64,000 bases of DNA from UMGS1370 sp046957575 (GCA_046957575.1 JBKUOG010000007.1:60672-124671), one strand, 5' to 3'. Positions 34,990 through 44,381 are shown, counted from the stretch's first letter. Notes: generated by a model from the letters alone, not told the origin. Program-made: numbers and translations.

Positions 34990-35138
34990 CAACAGTTTCA
35001 GCCATGCATCTTCTTGCCAGCTTACGCGGACAAAAAGCGTCGGGCATCCGCTCTATGAAGATTCAGTCAGAAAAACTCTTATGAAAACAAGCTTTCAACG
35101 CTTTTTCCTGGCTGAATCTTCGCATGGCTGAACTATTA
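34990..35138. repeat. Palindromic repeat element, copy B
   Basis: Outer arms AACAGTTTCAGCCATGC (34991-35007) and GCATGGCTGAACTATT (35122-35137) match copy A at 21287-21373. The interior carries a 39-base segment (35062-35100) whose reverse complement recurs in copy C at 45352-45390 with 37 of 39 identical. It fills the spacer between the small membrane protein and the InlB-repeat gene. The rest of the spacer, to 35209, shows nothing clear. Confidence 0.85.
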
Positions 35139-35209
35139 TTTTATTATACCATTTCATCTTTCACTATAAAAGTCAAGTTTGTGTAAAACTTTAGTAAAAC
35201 CAATGCATC

Positions 35210-35869
35210 TTATTTCCACAAGGCAGTCAGCACATGTTCTCCAGTCATGGTAACTGGTGTGTTTTCGTCCACTACAGCACCGCTGTATACCCAGCAGTCA
35301 AATTCTGCTCCCTCTTTTTCCGGCACCGGAAGCGGGCCGTAAGGTTCTCCAAAGGTAACGAAAAATTCTTCTGGAGGATTTTTGCCAAATGTGCCTCCAT
35401 CCGGATCGAATTTCACCAGAACTTTTGCCGGTTTCCACTGGGCAATTAAGGTCATCTCTCCCTGCACTTTATCTGCTCCAAAACTCCATGGATATTCTTC
35501 CTCTCCGTAAATCCACCCGGTAAACTCATATCCCGGGCGCACCGGATCTTCCGGTTTTTCTACCAGCTGGCCATACCGCAGCTTCTGACTCTCGATCTCA
35601 GTACCGCCGCCTGTGTCAAAGTTTACAAAATACCCTCCGTTTACAGTAAATACCACTGTCAAAACCACTGTGGCCACAATCAGCCCTAAAATCAGTTTGT
35701 CTAAAATCTTAATGGGAACATCTTTGCTGCCATAAATCCCTCTGCCAAACCATTTTTTCTTAACCGGCGGCTGCTCCCCCTGAACGTTCTGTTTGAGTCC
35801 TTCCAGTTGTTCTTCTGACTGTGTTTTCTCTGCACTGTCTGGCAAATCCATATTTTTTATTTCTTCCAT
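35210..35869 (-). CDS. Membrane-anchored InlB B-repeat (Flg_new) protein
   Basis: A 219-residue protein starting at the ATG at 35869 after GGAAGGATG. A charged ~50-residue cytosolic N-terminus precedes one transmembrane segment (LILGLIVATVVLTVVF) and two extracellular InlB-type B repeats. These are marked by FDTGGG, RPGYEFTGW and TLIAQWK, then FDPDGGTFG, FDCWVY and VLTALWK. Such repeats mediate surface interactions. It is the last gene of the mgl operon, 54 bases after the permease, an unusual neighbour for a sugar importer. Confidence 0.85.
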   Translation of the reverse strand: MEEIKNMDLPDSAEKTQSEEQLEGLKQNVQGEQPPVKKKWFGRGIYGSKDVPIKILDKLILGLIVATVVLTVVFTVNGGYFVNFDTGGGTEIESQKLRYGQLVEKPEDPVRPGYEFTGWIYGEEEYPWSFGADKVQGEMTLIAQWKPAKVLVKFDPDGGTFGKNPPEEFFVTFGEPYGPLPVPEKEGAEFDCWVYSGAVVDENTPVTMTGEHVLTALWK

Positions 35870-35947
35870 GTTGTCATCCTTCCGTAAATACATTGGGGCC
35901 GCCGCATCTAATATGCAGCAGCCCCCTTTGAAAAATACCTCTTCTGA

Positions 35948-37018
35948 TTACTTACGAACCAGATACTTTCTCATATCAATTGCACACGCTACCAGGATAA
36001 TCAGACCCTTGATGATGTACTGTAAGTTTGCGTTGATGGAAAGGAAATTCAGCGCTACGAAGATAATACGAAGCAGGAATACACCAATTACAACGCCGCT
36101 GATCTTACCAGTACCACCTACGAAAGATACGCCGCCGATAACGCAGGCTGCAATCGCATCACACTCGTAGTTCAAACCAGTATTTGCAGTATTGGAACCA
36201 ATACGTGCAGACTCAATGAAACCGGTAATACCATACATCATACCAGCCAGGGTATGTACCATGATGGTAGTTTTCATAACGTTTACGCCAGATACATTTG
36301 CTGCTTCCGGGTTAGAACCTACTGCAAACATGTTCTTACCAAAAGTAGTCTTGTTCCAGATAAACCACATGATCACAACTACGATTAAGCCGAACCATAC
36401 GTAGTTTGGAATCGGAACATCGCCAATCTTGCAGATACTTCCGGTTACAAAGTTCTTAAAGGAATCATCCAGACCAGACAGAGGCTGTCCGTTATTTCCA
36501 TTGGCCATAATGTAAACCAGCAGGATACCATATACAATCAACTGGGTTGCCAGGGTTACAATAAATGGATGCAGCTGGAATTTTGCTACGAAGAAACCGT
36601 TGACCCAACCAACGATAGCGCCTACTAATAATACGGTTAAAATAACAACCGGAATGGGCAGCGGAGGAATGTTTGGGAACATTTTGCTTGCATAGTCTAC
36701 TGCCTGCAGTAAAGATGCAGAAATACACGCCGTCAAACCAACTACTCGTCCTGCTGAAAGGTCGGTACCGGTCAATACGATACATCCTGCAATACCGCAG
36801 GCGATTGGCAGGTTTGCTGCTGAAAGACTGATAATGTTTACGATGGAACGAGGAGCCAAAAACTTAGGGTTCTGGCTGAAGGTATAGAAAATCGCAATTA
36901 TCAGCAGGATATACATTGCATTATTTAGCAGAAGTTCTTTCCAGTACGTCTTTTTATCTTTACTGTCCAGAGCTTTGTAGCTTTCTATTCTTGTATTAAT
37001 ATTGGTCACTAATTTCAT
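35948..37018 (-). CDS. mglC: Galactose-type sugar ABC transporter permease
   Basis: A 356-residue BPD_transp_2 membrane protein with about ten spans. It shows MglC-like stretches (CGIAGCIVLTGTDLSAGRVV, MFAVGSNPEAANVSGVN, ACVIGGVSFVGGTGKISGVV). It forms the channel of a galactose/methyl-galactoside importer with the upstream ATPase and binding protein. ATG follows AGGGGAGG. It begins 15 bases after the ATPase stop. Confidence 0.92.
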   Translation of the reverse strand: MKLVTNINTRIESYKALDSKDKKTYWKELLLNNAMYILLIIAIFYTFSQNPKFLAPRSIVNIISLSAANLPIACGIAGCIVLTGTDLSAGRVVGLTACISASLLQAVDYASKMFPNIPPLPIPVVILTVLLVGAIVGWVNGFFVAKFQLHPFIVTLATQLIVYGILLVYIMANGNNGQPLSGLDDSFKNFVTGSICKIGDVPIPNYVWFGLIVVVIMWFIWNKTTFGKNMFAVGSNPEAANVSGVNVMKTTIMVHTLAGMMYGITGFIESARIGSNTANTGLNYECDAIAACVIGGVSFVGGTGKISGVVIGVFLLRIIFVALNFLSINANLQYIIKGLIILVACAIDMRKYLVRK

Positions 37019-37033
37019 GGAATCCGGCCTCCC

Positions 37034-38533
37034 CTATACATATTTTGCAGCAAGAGTCATGATCTCTTCCTGAGTAGTATTCTTTGCATCCACTTCGCCT
37101 GCCAGCCGCCCGCCTGACATAACCAGAATACGGTCACAGACACCTAACAGTTCCGGCATCTCAGAAGATACCATGATAACAACCTTTCCTTTTTTGGCCA
37201 GGTCAATAATCAGCTGATAAATTTCATATTTTGCGCCTACATCAATGCCTCGGGTCGGCTCATCCAAAAGCAGAACCTCCGGATCGGTCAGCAGCCACCG
37301 GCCAAGGATAACCTTCTGCTGGTTTCCGCCTGACAAAGAACGAATCTTTGTCTCCTGGGAAGGTGTCTTGGTTCTCATGGCGTCTATGGACCACTGGGTA
37401 TCCTTTTTCATAGAACGCTCATTTAAAAACGGACCAAAGACTTTATGCTTTTTTAAGCTGGAAATCACCGTATTTTCCCGGATATTTAAGATACCGAAAA
37501 TACCAGTAGCGCGGCGCTCTTCTGTCAGAAGGGCAAATCCGTTTTTAATGGATTCTCTTGCATTGCGGTTTAACACTTGCTTGCCGTCCAGCTTGATGGT
37601 TCCGGATTTTCTGGTGGCAATTCCGAAGATATTTTCCAGAGTCTCGGTACGTCCGCTTCCATCCAGACCTGCCAGTCCTACGATTTCTCCCTTTCTCACA
37701 TTAAATGACACATCCTTTAACAGGGAATACTGGGCGGTAAGATGCTCTACCTCCAGAGCAACTTCTCCGGGAGTGTTGTCCTTTGGCGGGAACTGATTGC
37801 CCAGTTCGCGTCCTACCATCAAACGGATGATTTTGTCCATAGTCATAGAAGATGCAGGCTCGGTAGCTACCCATGTACCGTCCCGCATGACTGTGATATC
37901 GTCTGCAATTCGGAGAATCTCCGCCATTTTATGAGAAATGTAAATGATGCCGCAGCCTCTGTCCCGAAGCATGTTAATTATTTTGAACAGATGCTCAACC
38001 TCTTCTTCTGTCAGAGAAGAAGTTGGTTCATCAAATACAATAACTTTCGAGTTAAATGAAACAGCCTTGGCAATCTCTGCCATCTGTCTCTGAGAAACCG
38101 GCATAGTGCTCATGACACGCTTCGGGTCAACTTCTATGCCAAGATCTGCAAATACCTTGTTGGTATCATCCAACATTTTCTTTTCATCCACCATGATACC
38201 CTTTTTCGGATACCGGCCCAGCCACAAGTTATCCATAACATTGCGCTTTAATGCCTGATTTAATTCCTGGTGAACCATGGCAACCCCGTTTTCCAGGGCT
38301 TCTTTTGAACTTTTGAAATTAATTTCTTTTCCTTCCAGGTAGATGTGGCCGCTATCCTTGGAATACATACCAAACAGGCACTTCATTAATGTAGATTTTC
38401 CGGCGCCGTTTTCCCCCATCAGGGCGTGAACAGTTCCTTTGCGGACTGTCAAGGAAACGTGATCCAACGCTTTTACCCCCGGAAACTCCTTACAGATGTC
38501 TGTCATCTGCAGCAAAACATCCTGTTGTCCCAT
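37034..38533 (-). CDS. mglA: Galactose-type sugar ABC transporter ATPase with two ATP-binding domains
   Basis: A 499-residue fused ATPase starting at the ATG at 38533 behind AAAGGGGATTACAGGTA. The first half has Walker A GENGAGKSTL and Walker B VIVFDEPTSSLT; the second has signature LSGGNQQKV and Walker B VLLLDEPTRGID. It drives uptake through MglC. A hairpin with a T tail separates it from mglB, which would give more binding protein than ATPase. Confidence 0.94.
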   Translation of the reverse strand: MGQQDVLLQMTDICKEFPGVKALDHVSLTVRKGTVHALMGENGAGKSTLMKCLFGMYSKDSGHIYLEGKEINFKSSKEALENGVAMVHQELNQALKRNVMDNLWLGRYPKKGIMVDEKKMLDDTNKVFADLGIEVDPKRVMSTMPVSQRQMAEIAKAVSFNSKVIVFDEPTSSLTEEEVEHLFKIINMLRDRGCGIIYISHKMAEILRIADDITVMRDGTWVATEPASSMTMDKIIRLMVGRELGNQFPPKDNTPGEVALEVEHLTAQYSLLKDVSFNVRKGEIVGLAGLDGSGRTETLENIFGIATRKSGTIKLDGKQVLNRNARESIKNGFALLTEERRATGIFGILNIRENTVISSLKKHKVFGPFLNERSMKKDTQWSIDAMRTKTPSQETKIRSLSGGNQQKVILGRWLLTDPEVLLLDEPTRGIDVGAKYEIYQLIIDLAKKGKVVIMVSSEMPELLGVCDRILVMSGGRLAGEVDAKNTTQEEIMTLAAKYV

Positions 38534-38554
38534 TACCTGTAATCCCCTTTCTCT

Positions 38555-38600
38555 CGAAAAAATTAAGACGGCTGCCGCCTGAAACGACAAGCCGCCTTAA
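38555..38600 (-). terminator. Intercistronic hairpin with T tail between mglB and mglA (partial terminator)
   Basis: On the minus strand TTAAGGCGGC (38591-38600) pairs with GCCGTCTTAA (38563-38572), followed by TTTTTT. It lies between two genes of one operon, so it must be leaky. Such elements set a high binding-protein to transporter ratio. Confidence 0.65.
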
Positions 38601-38632
38601 CTATTTCCTTTTAACCTATCGGCATTTCGTGA

Positions 38633-39838
38633 TTATTCACCAGTATAAGGTGCATATGGAATGTAAATCTTGTTGCTTACTTTTTCAGATACGTTGAAGT
38701 CGTCGGTATCTGCCATTAATTCCTTGCCAGCGCCTACGTTCTTAACCAGGTAAGCAATACCTTCTGCCATACCTTCTGCATCCTGCTTGATGGTACCAGT
38801 CATCTTGCCGTCAGCGATTAACTGCTTAGCAGCGTCGGTAGCATCTACGCCGAATACCGGAATAGTTACGCTGTCTTCGGTACCTAAGTTGTATCCCTTG
38901 TCATTTAATGCAGTAATAACACCCTCAGCCATACCATCGTTATTGCAGATAACTAACTCGATCATATTGTCGTTATCTTCGTTGTACTGTGCCAGGTTGG
39001 TGTTCATGTAGTTGTTTGCTGCGGTTGCACTCCAGTTGCCTTCCTGATCTACTTGATACTTATCAGTGTTGGAAGCATCAAAGTACTCTAATTCAGGCTT
39101 GCCGGCCTCGGTCAGAACTGCGTTTGCATCTTCAACGCCGTACTGGGTTCTGTAGATAGCCTCTACGTTTCCTAACTGACCCATGAACATTGCATAGCTG
39201 ATCTTGCCGTCGCCGTTTAAGTCAACGGTGTCATAGTTTGCTACTACATAGTCGCCGATCATCTTGCCCTGCATATGGCCTGCTTCAGGAGCATCGGTAC
39301 CAACGAATGCGCACTTGTCATAAGAACCTAATACCTTGCCTTCTTCTTCGTCAGACTCAACTGCGCGGTTGAAGAAGATTACCGGAATGCCTGCTGCAGA
39401 TGCCTTGTCAACGATTGCCTGAGAAGCATCAACAGAACCGGAAGTAACGATATTTACGATTAACAGGTTTGCACCCTGGGAAATTGCAGTGTCAATCTGC
39501 TCATTCTGAGTGGTCTGGTTGCTGTTGCTGTCGTAGTTCTGGAACTTAATGCCAGCATCGGTTAAAGCCTTATCCAGAGCGGTACGTACACTGGAAATAT
39601 AAGTGTCGCTGTAGGTGTAGTAAAATACTGCTACATCTAAATCAACTGCTGCTTCTGCCGGAGCCTCGGTCTCAGGAGCTGCTGTAGTATCTCCCTCTGC
39701 CGCTGCTGCGGTGGTCTCTGCTGCTGCCGCAGTAGTGGCTGCTGCTGTAGTAGCTGCTGCTTCGTCAGATCCGCCGCAGGCTGCTAAGCTCATTGCCATA
39801 ATGCCGGCCATCGCCAATGCCAAAAATCTTTTTTTCAT
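38633..39838 (-). CDS. mglB: Galactose-type substrate-binding lipoprotein
   Basis: A 401-residue extracellular lipoprotein. Lipobox SLAA with Cys21, a low-complexity Ala/Thr/Glu linker (~25-68), and a galactose-binding-protein fold. The calcium-binding loop DLNGDGKISYAMF matches the EF-hand-like loop of E. coli MglB, and VFGVDATDAAKQLIADGKMT is also typical. D-galactose or glucose is the likely ligand. First gene of mglB-mglA-mglC-InlB protein, ATG after AGAGGAGG. It is preceded by a palindrome that may be an operator or attenuator. Confidence 0.93.
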   Translation of the reverse strand: MKKRFLALAMAGIMAMSLAACGGSDEAAATTAAATTAAAAETTAAAAEGDTTAAPETEAPAEAAVDLDVAVFYYTYSDTYISSVRTALDKALTDAGIKFQNYDSNSNQTTQNEQIDTAISQGANLLIVNIVTSGSVDASQAIVDKASAAGIPVIFFNRAVESDEEEGKVLGSYDKCAFVGTDAPEAGHMQGKMIGDYVVANYDTVDLNGDGKISYAMFMGQLGNVEAIYRTQYGVEDANAVLTEAGKPELEYFDASNTDKYQVDQEGNWSATAANNYMNTNLAQYNEDNDNMIELVICNNDGMAEGVITALNDKGYNLGTEDSVTIPVFGVDATDAAKQLIADGKMTGTIKQDAEGMAEGIAYLVKNVGAGKELMADTDDFNVSEKVSNKIYIPYAPYTGE

Positions 39839-39862
39839 AGTAACATCCTCCTCTAAAAAATA

Positions 39863-39900
39863 GTGTCTTGTGATTTTTTACTATCACAAGACACATTATA
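39863..39900 (-). promoter_or_regulatory. Palindrome next to a -10 box upstream of mglB
   Basis: A perfect 12-bp inverted repeat (39863-39874 with 39883-39894, GTGTCTTGTGAT) lies directly after TATAAT (39895-39900) on the minus strand and is followed by TATTTTTTA. It could be the terminator of the sensor operon upstream, an operator, or a 5' hairpin of the mgl transcript. TTGACA also occurs, but only 10 bases from TATAAT, so it is not a normal -35. Confidence 0.6.
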
Positions 39901-39968
39901 ACCTATCTGCTGTCAAAAGTATATACAAATATCCACACTAAGAGTACAAAATCTTATCATATCGACAA

Positions 39969-40949
39969 TTACTCATTGAACGGAAACAACATTTTTTGAC
40001 ATTCTTCTTCAAACATATTATCTCTGTTTACAAGAATTGTGTCGGTTCCAATCGAATTTTCGGTTTTTCCTGTGTTTTGAATCAGGTTGAATGCTGTTTC
40101 CACCCCCAGGTATCCCATTGCATAAGGATTCTGAACAATCAGACTGTCTACCTCTCCGGTTTCTAACATTCCCACAGAAACCGCATTGCTGTCAAAAGCC
40201 GTTACCCATGTACGGTCTTTACATCCCAGATCCCGGATGGCCCATCCCACTCCCAGACTGGTCCACTCGTTAAATGTGGCAATCACATTGATCTCAGGAC
40301 GCTCCCGAAGCAGTTCTTTTGTCTTTGCCCTGGCATCCTCTGTGGTAGAACGCACATTGATGGTCTCCACTGCTTTTACCCGTTCATCGCCTGCAATACA
40401 CTGCCTGAAACCAGCCTCCCGCTCCTGGCCGTTGGCGGAATGGATATCATAATTGACAATTCCGATATAAAGTTCTTCCTCTTTTGCCTGAAGCGCTGCC
40501 TCTCCAGCCATATATCCGGCCTGAAAGTTGTCTGTCCCGATGCGGCAGCTAACCTGATCTGTATTGACATCGCTGTCTATCACAACAATCTTAATTCCCT
40601 TTTTGGCTGCCTCCTGAATTGCCTGGCTGTTGGCATTGTAATCTACAGCCGAAAAAACAATAGCATCTGCTTTTTCTTCCACTGCCTTCCGGATCATCTC
40701 ATTCTGGGATTCATAATCTTCCTCCGAGTCCGGCCCTTCAAAACTCATCTGGATATTGTACTCTGTACTGGCAGCGCTGGCGCCTGCCTGAACGGATTTC
40801 CAGAAAGACGACTGGGTGGATTTTACAATAACTGCCACTTTTGGTTTTCTGCTGTTCTGATGAAGTCCACATCCTGTTAAACCTGCGCCTAAGGCAAGAA
40901 CTGCCGTTAAGAAAACCAACACCGTGGCGTTTCTTTTATCTTTCTTCAT
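39969..40949 (-). CDS. Orphan sugar-binding lipoprotein of a sensory system
   Basis: A 326-residue type-I binding protein. The signal peptide has lipobox GLTG with Cys27, followed directly by the fold (VAVIVKSTQSSFWKSVQAGA). No permease or ATPase is encoded with it. It overlaps the histidine kinase gene by 14 bases and lies behind a YesN regulator, so it probably presents a sugar to the kinase. A precedent is XylFII with LytS/YesN in Clostridium beijerinckii. The mgl operon downstream is the likely target and galactose a likely signal (inference). Confidence 0.88.
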   Translation of the reverse strand: MKKDKRNATVLVFLTAVLALGAGLTGCGLHQNSRKPKVAVIVKSTQSSFWKSVQAGASAASTEYNIQMSFEGPDSEEDYESQNEMIRKAVEEKADAIVFSAVDYNANSQAIQEAAKKGIKIVVIDSDVNTDQVSCRIGTDNFQAGYMAGEAALQAKEEELYIGIVNYDIHSANGQEREAGFRQCIAGDERVKAVETINVRSTTEDARAKTKELLRERPEINVIATFNEWTSLGVGWAIRDLGCKDRTWVTAFDSNAVSVGMLETGEVDSLIVQNPYAMGYLGVETAFNLIQNTGKTENSIGTDTILVNRDNMFEEECQKMLFPFNE

Positions 40950-42654
40950 AACCGCCCTCCCTGACTTTCGGCATTGTAATTGTCACTGTTGTTCCCTCGT
41001 CCAGTTCACTGTCTATCTGAATCCCGTACTGTTCTCCAAAATAGATTTTTATCCGGTTATTGACATTGCGGATTCCAATTCCGGTCTTGTCCCCTGCGGA
41101 CCCTTCTAAAATTTCCCTGCACTGCTCCTTTGTCATACCGATTCCATTATCTTCTACGGTAAAAACCAGATTGTCCCCTTTTGAATGAACGCCAATCCGA
41201 ATCTCCCCTTCTTCTACCATTCTGTTTAATCCATGGTAAATCGCATTTTCAATAATGGGCTGCAGCGTTATCTTATTGCAGTAATATTGGAGACAGTCCT
41301 CTTCGACATCAAAGGAATAGGTAAATTGTTTGTACCGGAATTTCTCGATTTTTAAGTAGCTTCTGGCATGTTCCAGTTCCTTTTCCACCGGAATCATCTC
41401 ATGGCCTTTGCTGATGCTGATGCGAAACAGTTTTGCCAGAGCGTTGACCATCTCTACTGCATCCTTGGTCCGCTCTTCTTCACACAGCCACCCGATGGCG
41501 TCCAGGGTATTGTACAGAAAATGAGGGTTAATCTGAGCCTGGAGCGCTCGCAGTTCTGCCTTTCTTAGAGTAATTTCTTCCTCCCGCACCTTTTCCATCA
41601 GCTGCTGAATCTGAACTACCATATGGCCGAAGGACTGGGATAATTCCCCGATTTCCCTGCTCCCTCCTGCTTCCTCATATGTAAAATCAGAAGCGCTGTC
41701 TTCAAATTCTTCCATGGCCCCAATCAGGCGTTTTACAGGTCTAGAAATCATTTTGGAAAATACCAGACTGCTGCAGATTGCCGCAAATAAAACCAGGAGC
41801 AGAAGCGCCAGCAAAAATACTGCCACATTCTGTACCTTTTTGGTAATCAGTTCATCAACATAGCTGACTCCAACCACTCTCCAGCCGCTGTCTGCCATGG
41901 TCTGAATGGTATAAATCACATCTGACTGTTCCAGGTATCCGTCCGGACTCTTTTTTAACAGAGCCAGGTTCTCTTCTTTCAGTCCGGAAAAAATCAACTG
42001 CTGCTGGGGATGGTAGACCATATTGCCTTCCTGGTCAATAATAAAACAGTATCCATGCTGGCCAATGCCCACTTCATCTACATAATCGGCAATCTGAGAA
42101 AAGCGGAAGTCCATCACTACAATGTGTTTCTGTCCGTCCCTTGTCTCGACAGGCTGTTTCATGGATACCACCCAAGGATAATAGTCGGCAAGCAACGTCT
42201 CTACATGAGGTTTTGAGATGGAAATCTTTCCCTCTTCGTATTTCTGCTCCGGATTAAAAGACAGATTTTTAAACGGTCTGTCTTTCATCTTCCGGTTTCC
42301 GGACCAGCTCTCTAAAAGTCTTCCGGCCTCGTTATAGCAGGTCACTGCCACCACATCATTGCGCGTAGTAATCAGGGTATCTATGGCCGTATTGCGCTCT
42401 GCCGGTTCCCCTCTGTAGTACCCTTCCAGAAGCCCCATCAAATCTTTCATGTTTTTTGTATAGCTGTTTACTGTATTGGTGACCTGGGTCACTGCCTGCT
42501 CGCTGGCTGTAATGGTATTATTGCGGATCGAATTGTTGTAAACTGCCACAAATACCAAAAATCCGGCTGCAAAAGCAGTCAGAACAATTCCCACCACCAT
42601 AACTGTCATAATGACGGAAAGGGAATATCCTGTCTTTGTCTTTGCTTTTTTCAT
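40936..42654 (-). CDS. Sensor histidine kinase, YesM/LytS type
   Basis: A 572-residue kinase: a transmembrane span at ~12-35, a dCache-like extracellular sensor (to ~275), a second span (~275-300), HAMP, phosphoacceptor box LQAQINPHFLYNTLDAI and ATP-binding motifs QPIIENAIYHGL and DNGIGM. Its start overlaps the regulator stop in ATGA. It is the middle gene of regulator-kinase-binding protein, so ligand-loaded binding protein may dock on its sensor domain. Confidence 0.93.
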   Translation of the reverse strand: MKKAKTKTGYSLSVIMTVMVVGIVLTAFAAGFLVFVAVYNNSIRNNTITASEQAVTQVTNTVNSYTKNMKDLMGLLEGYYRGEPAERNTAIDTLITTRNDVVAVTCYNEAGRLLESWSGNRKMKDRPFKNLSFNPEQKYEEGKISISKPHVETLLADYYPWVVSMKQPVETRDGQKHIVVMDFRFSQIADYVDEVGIGQHGYCFIIDQEGNMVYHPQQQLIFSGLKEENLALLKKSPDGYLEQSDVIYTIQTMADSGWRVVGVSYVDELITKKVQNVAVFLLALLLLVLFAAICSSLVFSKMISRPVKRLIGAMEEFEDSASDFTYEEAGGSREIGELSQSFGHMVVQIQQLMEKVREEEITLRKAELRALQAQINPHFLYNTLDAIGWLCEEERTKDAVEMVNALAKLFRISISKGHEMIPVEKELEHARSYLKIEKFRYKQFTYSFDVEEDCLQYYCNKITLQPIIENAIYHGLNRMVEEGEIRIGVHSKGDNLVFTVEDNGIGMTKEQCREILEGSAGDKTGIGIRNVNNRIKIYFGEQYGIQIDSELDEGTTVTITMPKVREGGYEER

Positions 42655-44252
42655 ACTTTTCCTTCACTCTGCCGGCGCATTGCATTGGGTGACTGGCCGG
42701 TATATTTTTTAAAACAGTAGCTGAAATAGTGCTGGTCGCTGTAACCGCACTGCTGGGAAATATCCCGGATTTTCATGGCTGTGTCCAGCAAAAGTTTTCT
42801 GGCTGTTTCAATCCGAATCTTTGTGAGCAGATCAATAAAGGTGCTTCCGGTCTCCTTTTTCATCAGGGCGCTCAGATAATTAGGACTAACCCCTATCATG
42901 CTGCTGACTGCTGACAGAGAAAGACCGGCATCGCAGTATTGCTCTTCCATAATTTGAATTGCTTTCTCACACAGGATCTGGCTGCTCTTTTTTCTCTGCT
43001 CTGCAATCAGTCTCCAGGAACACAGGCAAAATTCCTCCAGAGCGCTCCACAGCTCTTCTTCCGGCTCCCGGTCTGCTTTCTGCCTGCACACTTCGTAAGC
43101 TTCTTTTGCCTGTCTGGCCTTGTCTTCTCCGGAAACTGCGGTTAACATCCTCCCTACCTGAGAGTACAGTTCTGCCGCCAGCCCCTGTATCTGGATCCGG
43201 CTGCAAGCCACCCGGCCGGACTGAACTTTTTCCTGCTCTAAATACCCAATCAGTTCCTGCTGGTTTCCGCTGCGAAAAAGCTGAAGCAGTCCTTTTTCCA
43301 GCATTTTTACCCGCTCCAGTTCCCCGGCCCGATACGGCTCTTCATCGGAAATAAAATGAATCCGGCTTTTGCTGTTTCTGGCATAAGACATGGCGTCTAA
43401 CGCTTCCCGAAATGCCCTGTGGCACAATAAAAGCTGATCTGCTGCCCGGCTGACGCCGACGCAGGCGTCCAAAGACAGGATTCGCTCCATACTCTGTGTT
43501 ATATTTTCTGCCGCAATATGAAGGTATTTATCAAACCGGGGCTTTGTTCCGATCAGCAAAGACACTATGGCATCTCCTGCAAAAAAGCTGGAATAGCCAA
43601 GATACTTTTTTAGGATGCTGTCAACCGAGTAAACGTGCTCAGGACCAGTACAGTTTTTCCCGTCCGGCGTTCGGACTGCAGTGGTCATAACCACATACTG
43701 CATAGCATCTCCCCCTTTAGCCAAAAGTCCACACTCCCTGGCTCTTTCTATCAAAATACCTTCCATCTCGCCTTCTGCTTCCCCCCGTTCATCCTGATAT
43801 CCAGCCAAAAGCAGAGGCATCAGAAACTCATTGACATCTGCAGTCTCCTGGTTTCTGGAGGCAAATTCTAAAAAGATCCGATCCAGCTTTTCTTTTATTT
43901 TTTCTAATTCCTCTGTCAGTTCTGCCATGGAAATCGGTTTTAGCATATAGCTGATAATATTATACTGAATGGCCTGCTGAGCATAGGAAAAATCGTCATA
44001 TCCGCTTAAAAATGCAATCTGGGTAGACGGCCGTATCTCCCGAATCTGTCTTGCCAGTTCTACTCCGGAAATAAACGGCATGCGGATATCCGTCAAAAGC
44101 AGATCCGGCTCCAGCTTCTCAACCAAATCCAGGGCTTCCGCCCCGTTTTCTGCTTCTCCCACTACCTGAAACCCTATTTCCTCCCACTGAATTTTCCGGA
44201 TAATGGCCCTTCTCAATTCTTCCTCGTCATCTGCCACAATAATTCGATACAT
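42651..44252 (-). CDS. Response regulator, YesN type
   Basis: A 533-residue regulator with receiver Asp55 (LLLTDIRMP) and Lys in YMLKPIS, a long linker, and a C-terminal AraC HTH (LSLSAVSSMIGVSPNYLSAL, then KIRDISQQCGYSDQHYFSYC). ATG follows AAAGGAGCATCC. First gene of the sensory operon, upstream of mgl on the same strand, and so the likely activator of mglB. Confidence 0.93.
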   Translation of the reverse strand: MYRIIVADDEEELRRAIIRKIQWEEIGFQVVGEAENGAEALDLVEKLEPDLLLTDIRMPFISGVELARQIREIRPSTQIAFLSGYDDFSYAQQAIQYNIISYMLKPISMAELTEELEKIKEKLDRIFLEFASRNQETADVNEFLMPLLLAGYQDERGEAEGEMEGILIERARECGLLAKGGDAMQYVVMTTAVRTPDGKNCTGPEHVYSVDSILKKYLGYSSFFAGDAIVSLLIGTKPRFDKYLHIAAENITQSMERILSLDACVGVSRAADQLLLCHRAFREALDAMSYARNSKSRIHFISDEEPYRAGELERVKMLEKGLLQLFRSGNQQELIGYLEQEKVQSGRVACSRIQIQGLAAELYSQVGRMLTAVSGEDKARQAKEAYEVCRQKADREPEEELWSALEEFCLCSWRLIAEQRKKSSQILCEKAIQIMEEQYCDAGLSLSAVSSMIGVSPNYLSALMKKETGSTFIDLLTKIRIETARKLLLDTAMKIRDISQQCGYSDQHYFSYCFKKYTGQSPNAMRRQSEGKV

Positions 44253-44280
44253 GGATGCTCCTTTTATAATATACCATATC

Positions 44281-44354
44281 CACTAAGCTCGACAAGACCT
44301 CGCTAAGGGGACAGTATCTATTCTCACTAGACTCGTGAAATACCTCGTCAAGTG
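44281..44354. repeat. Two degenerate copies of a CTAAGCTCG...CTCGCTAAG repeat
   Basis: 44281-44308 and 44325-44354 share the pattern CACTAAGCTCG-n-CCTCGCTAAG. A third copy in the opposite orientation is at 62998-63025. Each is a loose palindrome. They look like relics of a small dispersed repeat. Confidence 0.6.
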
Positions 44355-44381
44355 TTCCTATTATACCACAATCCTGCCTTC

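Noticed and set aside
39895..39920. TTGACA and TATAAT upstream of mglB as a normal promoter
   Set aside because: The spacer is only 10 bases; a sigma-A promoter needs about 17.
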